Part shown: piece by piece, positions 8,874-17,806 of the stretch
Position numbering within the stretch: position 1 is the first letter of the stretch
Layout: every line of letters starts with the position of its first letter
Notes under the pieces: model-generated
The model's database searches: none
What the model was told of the DNA's origin: nothing
What the model saw: only the letters and a program-made list of their open reading frames with translations
Program-made: the position numbers and the translations under genes
Assembly (NCBI GenBank): GCA_002400415.1
Contig: DGQP01000001.1
Span: 150,354-214,353 of the forward strand
Direction of reading: 5' to 3'
Length of the DNA: 64,000 nt
Origin: Chitinophagaceae bacterium UBA4411
GTDB taxonomy: Bacteria; Bacteroidota; Bacteroidia; Chitinophagales; Chitinophagaceae

Positions 8874-10882
8874 TAAACCGGAATTTTGATGATCACTTTT
8901 GTACCTGCTGCATTGTTTCTTTCATCCCTGATATCATCCACCTGCACAGTTGCCTGTATGCCATACACCTGGTTAATCATATCAATTCTTTCCGATGTCA
9001 TTTTCAATCCAAATGATTTCTGCCGGGTGGCCGATTTGCTTTTGTAGACTGCAGCCAGTTCCCGGCCCACCCCATCGTCTGTTATAACCACCTGCAGCAA
9101 ATGTTCAGCAGGTTGTGTGATATCAACTGTAATGGTCCCTCCTTCTTTTTTATGCATCAAACCATGCCAGATGGCATTTTCCACGTAAGGCTGAATAAGC
9201 AATGGCGGCAGTTCTGTATACTGCCTGTCAATGCCGGGTGCTACATGAATACTGTACCTGACCTTGTCTTTAAAACGCATTGCTTCCAGTTCAATATACA
9301 GCCGCAATGTTTCCAGTTCTTTTTCCAGCGTAATTTTTTCTGACCGTGAATTTTCCAGTACCAGCCGTATCAGTTGTGAGAACATAGTGAGGTAGCCGGA
9401 AGCAGTTTCTGAATCGTTTTCAAGGGTGTATAATTTAATCGAGTTAAGACAGTTAAAAATAAAATGCGGGTTCATTTGTGCCCGGAGTGCGGTCATTTCC
9501 GTTTCGGCAATTTTCTGTTCAAAAGCGGTGTGCACCTGTTTGATAGTCTGCTCTTCCACCAGTTTATTCTTTTGTTCCAGTTCCGCAGTTCTCTTTTTCA
9601 ATTCATCCTCCAGTTGTTCATGATAATACTGCTGTAATTTATTTCGTTCACCCAATACCAGCCGGCTGCGGTAAGCCAGCGCAAATGAAAAACAAACGGC
9701 TTCCACACACAATCCCAGCAACATGAAAAAAGGCGGAAAAGTTATAAAGTTGCTCCAGGCATCACCCCAGCGAAATTCAGCAGCCTTGTTCAGTATGCCT
9801 GTAATGGGCAGGCACCACAGCAACAACATGCTTAACAAGCCGGCAAATAAAAACCATTTTACTTTTTCTGTACTCAGCGGGGTAAGCAGCAGTAAGATAA
9901 GGTTTAATACCAGCACCGGAACCGGCGATACAAAATACCCGAACTGGTCAGGGAATAAAAAAGATCCTGTGCGGTAGGTGCTGAACTGTATCAGCATTTG
10001 CAGCACAGAAAGGACAATAAGTGCTTTAACAATCCTCCATGTTTTTTTAAATTGCTGCGGCAGTTGGAGCATGTCTCCAATGAACAGGCAATACAGCACA
10101 GGAATCAGGTAAATGAATACCGAAAACATGATGTCGTGAAAAAGGCCGGAAAACAAATTGGCAGTAAACCGGATGTCAATAAAAAAAACTCCGGTAAGCA
10201 CCGAACAGGACGTATAGGCTATATACCAGAGAAAAACCCTGTCTTTATACAGATAAAACTGGTAGGCTGTAAATAAAGTAATGAAGAATAATGCGCCGGT
10301 AATAACCGCCAGCAGGAGGAAAAGTAAACTGCCGTAGTACCTGCCTTCTGCATCGGACCGCATTAAAGTATAAGCTGTATTCAGGTAGGCCATACCGGGT
10401 AAAATCATATTGCCGCGGTCTTCGGTTCGTATCCAGAATATTTTTCCTGCACGGGGATTGATGGTCAGCGGGAGATTGCCTTTTTCAATACCCCGGGTAG
10501 CTGTTTCATAAACACCCGATTTTGCCAAAAGGCCCTCAGCATCATAAAGACGGATATAAACATGGGGACCGGGGCTGAAGAATAAGTGAAGGGTATCTGT
10601 AACAGAAGCATTACTGATGTTTACACGCAGCCATTGAATGATAAACGGCCGGTTCGAAAAGCGCTGCCTGCGCAGGTTGCTGTCATACGGAACAAATACC
10701 TGCCGCTTTACTTCATCAAATGACAAAGGCGTGCTGGCTGTTTCTTCATAAAACCAGCATTTGCCGGCAATGTCCATACCCCCTTCCCATTGCGGTTGCC
10801 CGGCGAATACAATTGTGTCCTGCGCAAAGAGTTTACCTGCACAACTTATCAGCAAGGCAATAAAGAAGACAAGTCCCGGCAT
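8873..10882 (-). CDS. 7TMR-DISM sensor histidine kinase (LytS/YehU-like)
   Basis: 669 aa. Signal peptide (1-21), a periplasmic DISMED2-like beta-sandwich (about 25-170), a seven-helix 7TMR-DISM membrane block (about 180-405), a coiled coil rich in Glu and Gln (about 410-465), then a His_kinase domain with phospho-acceptor His473 in QMNPHFIFNCLNS and an HATPase with N-box VENAIWHG (Asn569) and G-box TDDGVG. DISM receptors sense small extracellular molecules, often carbohydrate-like. It is the cognate kinase of the coupled LytTR regulator. The upstream spacer (10883-11102) is shared with a divergent gene. Confidence 0.94.
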   Translation of the reverse strand: MPGLVFFIALLISCAGKLFAQDTIVFAGQPQWEGGMDIAGKCWFYEETASTPLSFDEVKRQVFVPYDSNLRRQRFSNRPFIIQWLRVNISNASVTDTLHLFFSPGPHVYIRLYDAEGLLAKSGVYETATRGIEKGNLPLTINPRAGKIFWIRTEDRGNMILPGMAYLNTAYTLMRSDAEGRYYGSLLFLLLAVITGALFFITLFTAYQFYLYKDRVFLWYIAYTSCSVLTGVFFIDIRFTANLFSGLFHDIMFSVFIYLIPVLYCLFIGDMLQLPQQFKKTWRIVKALIVLSVLQMLIQFSTYRTGSFLFPDQFGYFVSPVPVLVLNLILLLLTPLSTEKVKWFLFAGLLSMLLLWCLPITGILNKAAEFRWGDAWSNFITFPPFFMLLGLCVEAVCFSFALAYRSRLVLGERNKLQQYYHEQLEDELKKRTAELEQKNKLVEEQTIKQVHTAFEQKIAETEMTALRAQMNPHFIFNCLNSIKLYTLENDSETASGYLTMFSQLIRLVLENSRSEKITLEKELETLRLYIELEAMRFKDKVRYSIHVAPGIDRQYTELPPLLIQPYVENAIWHGLMHKKEGGTITVDITQPAEHLLQVVITDDGVGRELAAVYKSKSATRQKSFGLKMTSERIDMINQVYGIQATVQVDDIRDERNNAAGTKVIIKIPV

Positions 10883-10998
10883 TTATATTAAAAATAAACA
10901 ATCACTGCTCATTTATTTACCTCCGCCGCTGAATGACCCGTTTTTTGAGGGAACGGCAGCCGCAATCCCCTGCACAAAGCATCCTGCCACTCACGCAT

Positions 10999-11029
10999 AA
11001 AAAGCCCGGCTCACCATGAATGGCTTTTT
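10999..11029. terminator. Terminator-like hairpin in a divergent intergenic region
   Basis: Perfect 8-bp stem AAAAAGCC (10999-11006) / GGCTTTTT (11022-11029) with a 15-nt loop, A-rich on one side and T-rich on the other, so it could work on either strand. It sits between divergently transcribed genes (kinase start 10882, membrane protein start 11103), where no terminator is expected. It could end a short unannotated transcript or attenuate the 11103 leader. Confidence 0.45.
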
Positions 11030-11102
11030 GATGGTGCAGTACCGTATTAGTTTCACCGGGAAGCTGGCAAGTGTGCAGGCAGTATAAATCAAACTATGAA
11101 CC

Positions 11103-11939
11103 ATGCTAAAGAAAATTGTAAATGCAGTCCTTATCATTTTTTTACTCCCCTTTCCTTTTATCGGGGCCGCCGATATAATGAAAAAATTTTCACCCTATTT
11201 TGATGGCAACAGTATCGGGCTGTTTATTGGTATCAGCCTGGCCTGCGGGCTGGTATCAGCTGCCATAGGATATTACCTGGCCAACCGCAGCTTACCCAAA
11301 CCGTTACTGTGGGCAGGTGCCTTTCTTTTTGTAACAGGTATTTCCATGAGTTCAGTGATGGGACTGGGCGCAGCGCCGGACTTTAGTCCTGCTATGCTGC
11401 AGCACCCGGAACGGGAACAATACAGGTATGCTTTACTTTTTTTAAACGCTTTACTTTTTGGCGCCGCATTTCTCCTGGTCATCCATAACCGCTGGCAACA
11501 GCTTTCGGTGCACAAATGGATTGTATTGCTTTTTATTCCTGCGTTTGCCGAAATGATCTGGGAATTTCAGCATCATTTCTTTTTGGGCAGCCGTATGCAG
11601 CAATGGATTAACGGGGGAAAGGATGCTGCCGCATTTATGGTGAATTATACGCCTGAACCTGTTTTCCGTTTATCCGGCCTTGCCCGCTGTCTTCAATACG
11701 CCAGCTTTGCGTGGTTTGCGTTGCTATTAGTGCAAGGCGGATTTATAAAGAAATGGGCCTGTATTACTATCGCCGTTTTTTGCGCTGTTGGTTTTTGTAC
11801 AGGTATGGCTATTGCTTTGCTCGGCTATGCCTCTTTTGCAAAGCTGGGGATATTGCTGCTGTTTGTTATACCCGCCGGTCCTTTTGCCATGCAATACTGG
11901 ATAGGTTTAGCCCTGCTGAGCAAAAAAGAAAATAAATAA
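11103..11939 (+). CDS. Polytopic membrane protein of unknown function
   Basis: 278 aa with about seven or eight hydrophobic segments (around residues 5-25, 38-60, 67-88, 108-127, 136-155, 197-215, 222-245, 250-270). Between them is one longer soluble loop (about 155-195) containing FQHHFF and Trp residues. I recognise no family. It is followed after 6 nt by an alpha/beta hydrolase lipoprotein and is probably co-transcribed with it. It lies opposite the DISM kinase/LytTR operon, a common place for a target of the regulator, but that is inference. Confidence 0.75.
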   Translation: MLKKIVNAVLIIFLLPFPFIGAADIMKKFSPYFDGNSIGLFIGISLACGLVSAAIGYYLANRSLPKPLLWAGAFLFVTGISMSSVMGLGAAPDFSPAMLQHPEREQYRYALLFLNALLFGAAFLLVIHNRWQQLSVHKWIVLLFIPAFAEMIWEFQHHFFLGSRMQQWINGGKDAAAFMVNYTPEPVFRLSGLARCLQYASFAWFALLLVQGGFIKKWACITIAVFCAVGFCTGMAIALLGYASFAKLGILLLFVIPAGPFAMQYWIGLALLSKKENK

Positions 11940-11945
11940 TTATTT

Positions 11946-12845
11946 ATGAAAAAAGTTCTGTTCATTATTTCAATAGTAGCTGGTCAGCTCACTTCCTGTA
12001 CACAAACAAACAATTATGACGGAAGCTTTATCCGCTTTCATTTGTATGGTAAGGGCGAACCGGTTTTTGTACTGAGCGGCGGCCCCGGTAACGATTGCCA
12101 CCAGGAAGAAGATGTTGCCATCAGGATCGGCGAAAAATACCAGGCCATTCTGCCGGAACAACGGGGCACAGGGTTATCTATGCCGGAAGAACTCAGCAAA
12201 GCCACTATCAATCTTGATGCTTATATCAGGGATATTCTGTTTATAATGGATAGTTTAAAGATCACAAAAGCAAAATTTTACGGGCATTCCTGGGGCGCTA
12301 TGTACGCTTCTGCCTTTGCTGTACAATATCCTGAGAAAGTAACCTCCCTCGTATTAACAGGCCCGGGCTATATGAAACTGGATAAACAATACCAGGTTAC
12401 AATATTTAACAACCGGATGGCAAAACTGAGCCGGGAACAGCGTACCCGGTTTAATCAGCTATCCCGGAAACAAACAGATCAATGGACACCCGGAGAGCAA
12501 AAAGAAATAGCTGATCTTAAAGCAACCTTCAACACATATGATACAACCAACAAGGCATGGAAATTTGCCAAAATACAACAGGGTAAACTGAACCCGGTAA
12601 CCAACCAGTTGCTTTCAGAGGACCTGGAACGTATCAACTTTTCTCTTACAGAGCAACTTAAAACGCTGAACATACCTGTTACAGTTATCACCTGCCGGGA
12701 GGACCCGCTGGCCTTTCTGACAATTGAATTTCAAAAATTCACGCCCCGTGCAGTAGTTCATTGGTTAGACCAATGCGGGCATTTCCCTATGTACGAACAA
12801 CCGGAAAAATTTTACCCGCTGCTGCTGGATGCATTAAACAGGTAA
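11946..12845 (+). CDS. Alpha/beta hydrolase lipoprotein, proline iminopeptidase-like
   Basis: 299 aa. Lipoprotein signal with LTSC (Cys18). VFVLSGGPGND carries the oxyanion-hole GGPG of the prolyl aminopeptidase-like branch. PEQRGTGLS is the following family motif. GHSWGA contains the nucleophile Ser. The acid is probably Asp in CREDPLAF, and the base is His in QCGHFPMYEQPEKF. All triad elements are present, so it should be active on a small ester, amide or peptide at the membrane surface. It follows a membrane protein by 6 nt. Confidence 0.88.
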   Translation: MKKVLFIISIVAGQLTSCTQTNNYDGSFIRFHLYGKGEPVFVLSGGPGNDCHQEEDVAIRIGEKYQAILPEQRGTGLSMPEELSKATINLDAYIRDILFIMDSLKITKAKFYGHSWGAMYASAFAVQYPEKVTSLVLTGPGYMKLDKQYQVTIFNNRMAKLSREQRTRFNQLSRKQTDQWTPGEQKEIADLKATFNTYDTTNKAWKFAKIQQGKLNPVTNQLLSEDLERINFSLTEQLKTLNIPVTVITCREDPLAFLTIEFQKFTPRAVVHWLDQCGHFPMYEQPEKFYPLLLDALNR

Positions 12846-12928
12846 TGATAACCGGTTAAAATCATCCGTGATAAAGAATGCAGGGCAGAATACAAAGCGC
12901 TGCCGGCTTTTGAAAGGAGTATCCCTGA

Positions 12929-13822
12929 TCATTCAGGAGGCATTACCACTTTATATTCTACCGATTTTGAAACGATTTGCGGCTTTCCGAAACCATCTGT
13001 AAAAGAAATCTCAACAGGGATAGAATAATTACCGGGAACAGAAGGAACTCTTGCTTTATAATGCGCCGCACCATCTTCGCCAATTTGCTGGGGTAATTTT
13101 TTTATACTTATCTCCGGTTTTGCTGCCACACTAAAGGCTCCAACGCCGGCTGTTATTTCTATGAATTGACCAGGCAATAATTGTGCTTTATTTTGTCCAA
13201 TAATGGCCGAATAGGTGTCATACCAGCCGCAACCAGTACTGATCTGTTCGGTACAAAAAACAACTACTTTATTCTCCAGCAGCTTTATATTATTTTGAAA
13301 CTTGCTCAGTATAAGCCGATCCTTATAAGCATTATTTCCTTCAAAAAATGAGCTGTAGAAAGAAGCGTCCTGGTTTTGCAGGCTATCAAAAACAGTTGCA
13401 AACAAAAACATCCTATCCTTAAAACACATTGTTATTAACGTATCAACATTTAAAATGCTGTCCCTGTATCTGTATAACCTTAACAACAGACCATTTGAAA
13501 CATCTCTATTGATCTTAATCATTGGTTCCTCATTTTTACCATTTGTTTTTTTTAATTCCTCAATATAATTAAACATATCGCCGGTTATCTCCATTATTTT
13601 TTTTGCTTTGGGATACCAGACACCGGCTCTATAATGAGTAACAGGCTCCGACTGTTTACTATTCAAATCTTCCAAAGTTGAAGAGGTGCAACGATCCAGA
13701 GTACTATTGGAATTTCTGAAACTCTCCTCTAAAATCATATAAAACTCAGCCTTGTTTTCTGTTTTACAAGATGAGAAAATCGCCATGCAAAGCAGGCAAA
13801 AACCAAATGACAATAACCGCAT
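12929..13822 (-). CDS. GldM-like periplasmic lipoprotein (D1-D2 only)
   Basis: 297 aa. Lipoprotein signal IFSSC (Cys about 19). The helical N-terminal half (FYMILEESFRNSNSTLD..., AKKIMEITGDMFNYIEELKK) resembles the helical first periplasmic domain of GldM. The C-terminal half (DTYSAIIGQNKAQLLPGQ, EITAGVGAF, DGAAHYKARVPSVPGNYSIPV, SVEYKV) resembles its first beta domain. GldM/PorM is the inner-membrane T9SS motor stator of about 510-520 aa with an N-terminal membrane helix and four periplasmic domains. Here the membrane helix is replaced by a lipid anchor and the last two domains are absent. No gldK, gldL or gldN neighbours are present, so it is an orphan paralogue rather than the motor gene. 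The family assignment is by eye. Confidence 0.72.
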   Translation of the reverse strand: MRLLSFGFCLLCMAIFSSCKTENKAEFYMILEESFRNSNSTLDRCTSSTLEDLNSKQSEPVTHYRAGVWYPKAKKIMEITGDMFNYIEELKKTNGKNEEPMIKINRDVSNGLLLRLYRYRDSILNVDTLITMCFKDRMFLFATVFDSLQNQDASFYSSFFEGNNAYKDRLILSKFQNNIKLLENKVVVFCTEQISTGCGWYDTYSAIIGQNKAQLLPGQFIEITAGVGAFSVAAKPEISIKKLPQQIGEDGAAHYKARVPSVPGNYSIPVEISFTDGFGKPQIVSKSVEYKVVMPPE

Positions 13823-13997
13823 AAGTGCCGATTTCCTCCAAAACGGGGAAAAGCTGCTTTTGTTATCAGAACAAAAAACCTTTTATTATTTCCTTAACGA
13901 GTTTCTCCATACTTTTGAATCTGTCTTCCCGTTATACCGGCGTCCTCCTTCCAACCATTTTTACTTAACCGATTTTAATTATTGTAAATCACCTGCA

Positions 13998-15260
13998 ATG
14001 GCTGAAACCCAACCACACCGGGAAGAAGAGTTGTATACCTATGATTCTTTCGGCGGTGCTCCGGAACAACGATCTTCTTCTAATTTTTTATGGTGGTGCG
14101 CCGGCGCCCACCAGCAATTACTGAAACCGCTTCCCTCAGAGCATACGAAGTATGCCGGGCTGGGTGGCGTACTGTTAGCCACTTTTGTACTCGCAACCCT
14201 CTCCGCCGGCTATGCGGTGTACAGTGTGTTTGGTAACTGGGTATGGACCATTGCCTTTGCACTCACCTGGGGACTCATCATTTTCAACTTCGACCGCTTC
14301 CTCGTTTCCACCATGCGTAAGTATGGCGTCAGCAAACGCAAACAGATCTGGATGGCCGTACCCAGAATCGGGCTGGCCCTGCTGATTGGTCTTACTATTG
14401 CCCGGCCTTTAGAGCTGAAGATATTTGAAAAAGAGATCAACGTAAAGATGACGGAGAACCTGCATAAAAAAGTGCAGCGTAATGATAGTTTACTGCAAAT
14501 TGAAAATAAAGCATTGATGGCGGCAGCAGAAACAGAACGGTTACGACTCACCAACCGCAAGCTGGCTATTGAAGATACGCTGCAACGATTGCAGACCAGT
14601 TATATCCAGGAAGCAGATGGCACGGGCGGTTCCGGGCAGAGAGGTATTGATAACCTCACCCGGCTGAAACAGGCAGCTTACCAGAATGCGGTATTACAAT
14701 ACCGGCCCGAGTTAGCCATCTTATCTTCTTCCATCGGGCAGCAGGACAGCATCATCAATACCGCCAAAGCCGGGCTGGAAGTAAAACGAAAAGAATATGA
14801 GGCCGCAGCAATGGCGAATATGGGGTTTCTTGAAAGAAATAAAGCGCTTTCTGATCTCAGTACAGAAGAAAGTAGTGTATGGTGGACCAGCTTATTATTG
14901 TCCTCTCTCATTATCTTAATTGAGATCGGGCCGGTCCTTTCCAAACTCATGATGCCCGTGGGTCCTTATGATATTGCACTGGCCAAAGAAGAATTGATTC
15001 AGATGGCGTCCGATGAAAACGATATCCGCAAAGACAAGGAAAACGGGTACCAGAAAAAGAAAAATTTCTACCAGAAACAAAAAGAAATGTCGGACCAGTT
15101 GGTGGAAAAAATGACAACCTTACAGCAAAAACATATTGATAAGGAACTTGATCAATGGGAACGGGGTGAATGGAACCCCAAAGACCACCGCGCCAGCATG
15201 GATGAAGTGATGCGGAAAATAAAAGAACAATATCAGTTCAAAGAAGATAACCTGCTCTGA
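13998..15260 (+). CDS. DUF4407 coiled-coil membrane protein
   Basis: 420 aa from the ATG at 13998. An in-frame extension back to 13752 overlaps the opposite gene and has no family-like sequence, so I reject it. DUF4407 features: WWCAGAH near residue 32, two adjacent membrane helices (about 52-98) with LSAGYAVYSVFGNW and LIIFNFDRFLV, a third helix (about 120-138, GLALLIGLTIARP), a long coiled coil (about 145-290) that should lie outside the cytoplasm, a fourth helix (about 293-315), and a charged cytoplasmic C-terminal coiled coil. The family's function is unknown. It is divergent from the GldM-like lipoprotein with 175 bp between starts, and ends at a strong terminator. Confidence 0.88.
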   Translation: MAETQPHREEELYTYDSFGGAPEQRSSSNFLWWCAGAHQQLLKPLPSEHTKYAGLGGVLLATFVLATLSAGYAVYSVFGNWVWTIAFALTWGLIIFNFDRFLVSTMRKYGVSKRKQIWMAVPRIGLALLIGLTIARPLELKIFEKEINVKMTENLHKKVQRNDSLLQIENKALMAAAETERLRLTNRKLAIEDTLQRLQTSYIQEADGTGGSGQRGIDNLTRLKQAAYQNAVLQYRPELAILSSSIGQQDSIINTAKAGLEVKRKEYEAAAMANMGFLERNKALSDLSTEESSVWWTSLLLSSLIILIEIGPVLSKLMMPVGPYDIALAKEELIQMASDENDIRKDKENGYQKKKNFYQKQKEMSDQLVEKMTTLQQKHIDKELDQWERGEWNPKDHRASMDEVMRKIKEQYQFKEDNLL

Positions 15261-15283
15261 CAACAAATAAGAATTGTAAACCG

Positions 15284-15314
15284 GTCCCTGTTGCCTTTGG
15301 TAACAGGGACTTTT
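15284..15314 (+). terminator. Rho-independent terminator after the DUF4407 gene
   Basis: GTCCCTGTTGCC (15284-15295) pairs with GGTAACAGGGAC (15299-15310) across a 3-nt loop, 11 of 12 positions matching, and is followed at once by TTTT. It begins 23 nt past the DUF4407 stop codon. Confidence 0.8.
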
Positions 15315-15415
15315 CGGATGCAGGCTCACCGGTAAATCCTGCTGTCAAAACAAATTACCGGACAGGCAGCTTACTATTTTACCACTTGTTATCAGCTTGC
15401 TGTAAATTAGTGGCT

Positions 15416-15898
15416 ATGAAAGCATCTCTTTTACTTACTGCATTAACAGGGTTCCTGCTTGTCTCCCCGCCAGGCTACGGCCAAACCATTCCCGACCCGC
15501 CACCACCACCTGAGCCGGGTATAGAAACACCAGACAGTATGCGCATTTTTGAAAAAGTGGAAGTGGAAGCATCATTTCCCGGAGGAGACAAGGCATTTGC
15601 AAAGTATCTCGAAGAAAACCTGAATGCGGCCACACCGGTATTAAACGGCGCACCCGCCGGAACATATCATGTGCTGATCCAGTTTCTTATTGACAGGAAT
15701 GGAACGGTCTCGCGGATAACAGCGCTGACCAAATACGGTTATGGAATGGAAGCTGAAGTGATACGCATTATCCGGAAATCACCGGCCTGGGTGCCGGCCA
15801 TGCAGAACGGAAGAGCAGTAAGAGCTTACCGCAGGCAGCCTGTTACTTTTGTTGTGGAAGAAGAAAAAAGAAAACGAAAAAAGTACAGGAATAATTAA
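15416..15898 (+). CDS. Periplasmic TonB C-terminal-domain protein
   Basis: 160 aa from the ATG at 15416, which opens a good signal peptide (MKASLLLTALTGFLL, cleavage after GYGQ). The mature protein begins with a proline-rich stretch (PDPPPPPEPG) and then a TonB-C fold: FPGGDKAFAKYLEENL, VLIQFLIDRNGTVSRI, EVIRIIRKSPAWVPA, RQPVTFVVEE. The pattern is that of Bacteroidota energy-transducer C-terminal domains, but the membrane anchor of true TonB is missing, so it is a free periplasmic protein of unknown role. An in-frame ATG at 15386 would add ten residues ahead of the signal peptide and is less likely. Confidence 0.82.
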   Translation: MKASLLLTALTGFLLVSPPGYGQTIPDPPPPPEPGIETPDSMRIFEKVEVEASFPGGDKAFAKYLEENLNAATPVLNGAPAGTYHVLIQFLIDRNGTVSRITALTKYGYGMEAEVIRIIRKSPAWVPAMQNGRAVRAYRRQPVTFVVEEEKRKRKKYRNN

Positions 15899-15934
15899 GT
15901 TATTTGTACCAACCGATCATTTTCAATAATCAAG

Positions 15935-16453
15935 ATGAATAAATACCTGTATCTTTTTATTGCCTTACTGTTCCCGGTATTACTCCCTGCGCAGGGATGG
16001 AAGACCTATAAAGACTCTGCTTACTTCACGGTCAAATATCCTGCAGCGTGGACACAAACCACCGATGAAAAGAAAAGAACCCTGCTCACTTCTCCTTCCG
16101 ATGGCCCGGGTGACCCATTTGCAGAGAACGTAAATATCAGTGTCACCAAAAATGAGAATTACGGTACCCAAACAAAAATCAGGGATATCTTCCCGGCTGT
16201 AACGGATAATCTTAAAAAGAATTTCCGGGAATTCAAACTGGAAACCCGGCGTTATTTTAAATGGAATAACGCCGAAGCCTGCGAGATTATTTATACCGGC
16301 TATTCAGGAAATGACGACCATAAATTCCGTATCATACAATGGTTTTGTTTTTATAAGAAACGCCTGTACACCGTTTCATTCACCACTTTGGATATCAACC
16401 TCACTCATACGGCCAATGCCAAAAAGATTATGCGCAGTATCGTTTTCCGTTAA
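15935..16453 (+). CDS. Secreted PsbP-like domain protein
   Basis: 172 aa. Signal peptide (1-19, ending LPAQ), then WKTYKDSAYFTVKYPAAWTQT, the characteristic opening of PsbP-related/DUF1795-type alpha-beta-alpha sandwich proteins. Continuing strands include NVNISVTKN, EIIYTGYSG and LYTVSFTTL. These proteins are found in periplasms and lumens and have no agreed enzymatic role in bacteria. The gene lies 36 nt after the TonB-C protein gene and ends at a strong bidirectional hairpin shared with the convergent T9SS cargo gene. Confidence 0.75.
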   Translation: MNKYLYLFIALLFPVLLPAQGWKTYKDSAYFTVKYPAAWTQTTDEKKRTLLTSPSDGPGDPFAENVNISVTKNENYGTQTKIRDIFPAVTDNLKKNFREFKLETRRYFKWNNAEACEIIYTGYSGNDDHKFRIIQWFCFYKKRLYTVSFTTLDINLTHTANAKKIMRSIVFR

Positions 16454-16466
16454 ATGCAGGTATAAA

Positions 16467-16492
16467 AAAGCAGGTGGTTGACCACCTGCTTT
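16467..16492. terminator. Bidirectional rho-independent terminator
   Basis: AAAGCAGGTGGT (16467-16478) is a perfect reverse complement of ACCACCTGCTTT (16481-16492). A-rich sequence precedes it and T-rich sequence follows, so it can terminate both the PsbP-like gene (plus) and the T9SS cargo gene (minus), which converge here. Confidence 0.85.
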
Positions 16493-16517
16493 GTATGTGA
16501 TACATAAACCCTGCGCA

Positions 16518-17471
16518 TCAATGCCTGTTGATCACAAATTTTTCTGCGCTCTGCTCCCCGGTTTCAACAGCGATGATCCGTAAACTATATATACCTGCCG
16601 GCAGGTTTTCAACCTGCAGATTGTTGCTGGTAACGCCCCTCCACTGCTTCACCACTTTACCGGTCATATCCACTACGGTCACATCCCGGGCCGTACCGGC
16701 ATCTTCGAAGATGACATTTACTTTTCCATCCAGGCCCGGGTTAGGATAGACTACAGTTTTGCCCAACACCCCTTCTCCCCTTACGATACGTATATCACTG
16801 GCTTTTGATCTTCCGTCCAGGTCCACCTGGCGTACCCGGTATTGGGATATCCCTTTGATCGTGTTGGGGTCTGTAAAATTGTAATTCAGGATGGCATCGC
16901 TGTTACCCGCCTGTGCCTGCGAAGCGACATAGCCAATTTCCTGCCAGTTGCCGTTGGTATACCGTTCAACAGCAAACCCGGAATTGTTTTGCTCACTGGA
17001 AGTTTGCCAGTTCAATAGTACCACAGCGCCGCTGCGGCGTGCAGTAAAAGAAGCAAAGACAACCGGCAACGGTGACTCCTGGATAATGATGGTATTCCCG
17101 CAAGTGCCTCCCTGGCAAACACCATTACTGGCGGTATGGCGGGTAACCCGTACGGTAATTGTACTACCACAGGCAATCGTAAATGGATTGGTAGTATAGC
17201 TGGCTCCCCCCAAAACCGTTGAGGCAAGGAAACACTGATCAACAACGGGAGTCGCCGATGAACCCGCCAATACTTCTACCCGAACACTTTTGGGATTGGA
17301 GTTAGAAACATCGTTCAGTATGTTCATACTGATCGTTCCTGTACAGGTACCATCCCCATTATTTACAACATTAGTCTTCCTGATACCTGTTACTGTGGGG
17401 CAGGGATTTTCCTGCGCCTGCACACTTATAGCAGTAACTATAAGCAGCGCTACTAAATAAAAAGGTTTCAT
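16518..17471 (-). CDS. Secreted protein with a type IX secretion C-terminal sorting domain
   Basis: 317 aa. Signal peptide (1-19, ending VQAQ). The central part has beta-sandwich repeats with cysteine pairs (CPTVTG, GTCTGTISM, CFLAS, CGSTITV, CQGGTCGN) and a fibronectin-like stretch FTARRSGAVVLLNWQTSSEQNNSG common in T9SS proteins. The last 80 residues are a type A CTD: VVYPNPGLDGKVNV, VTVVDMTGKVV, LPAGIYSLRI, EKFVINRH. It is exported by the T9SS and then anchored to or released from the surface. There is no catalytic motif. A structural or adhesive role is possible but not shown. Confidence 0.87.
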   Translation of the reverse strand: MKPFYLVALLIVTAISVQAQENPCPTVTGIRKTNVVNNGDGTCTGTISMNILNDVSNSNPKSVRVEVLAGSSATPVVDQCFLASTVLGGASYTTNPFTIACGSTITVRVTRHTASNGVCQGGTCGNTIIIQESPLPVVFASFTARRSGAVVLLNWQTSSEQNNSGFAVERYTNGNWQEIGYVASQAQAGNSDAILNYNFTDPNTIKGISQYRVRQVDLDGRSKASDIRIVRGEGVLGKTVVYPNPGLDGKVNVIFEDAGTARDVTVVDMTGKVVKQWRGVTSNNLQVENLPAGIYSLRIIAVETGEQSAEKFVINRH

Positions 17472-17806
17472 ACCTCAGGTTTTAAGTGATAAAATAAATA
17501 ACCTGGTTTGTCAGAGATATTAATTCAGAGGCATTTCGGAAAGGATGGATTCGGCTTTATACAGTTTCTTTACCTGCGGCGGTACAACAGCAGATTGAAC
17601 AGGTAATTATAGTAATACTAATATGTACGATAATGGATATAAGCCGGTTTCAGAGAGGAATAGTTGGACAGGAGGAGGTTGGCTTAATGTTAACTAAAGT
17701 TAGTATCTCTTTCCGGTAAACACAAGTATCAGAGCAAAATAAATTATCCTGTCTGTTGTACAAAATGAAAGCATTGAAGCCCTTAAATTGCAGCTCTTTA
17801 TTTAAT
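17472..17806. other. Divergent intergenic region, no gene seen
   Basis: About 335 bp between the T9SS cargo gene (minus) and add (plus). It has no coding frame of note. It holds overlapping small palindromes around 17691-17704 (TAACT-AA-AGTTA and ACTAA-AG-TTAGT) and a TTGTACAA palindrome near 17757. No perfect TAnnTTTG box was found for either gene. Confidence 0.5.

Noticed and set aside
13752..13997. 82-codon N-terminal extension of the DUF4407 gene
   Set aside because: It overlaps the start of the opposite GldM-like gene, has no family-like sequence, and the ATG at 13998 gives the usual DUF4407 N-terminus.
17691..17704. Overlapping small palindromes upstream of add
   Set aside because: Short and AT-rich; expected by chance in this composition.
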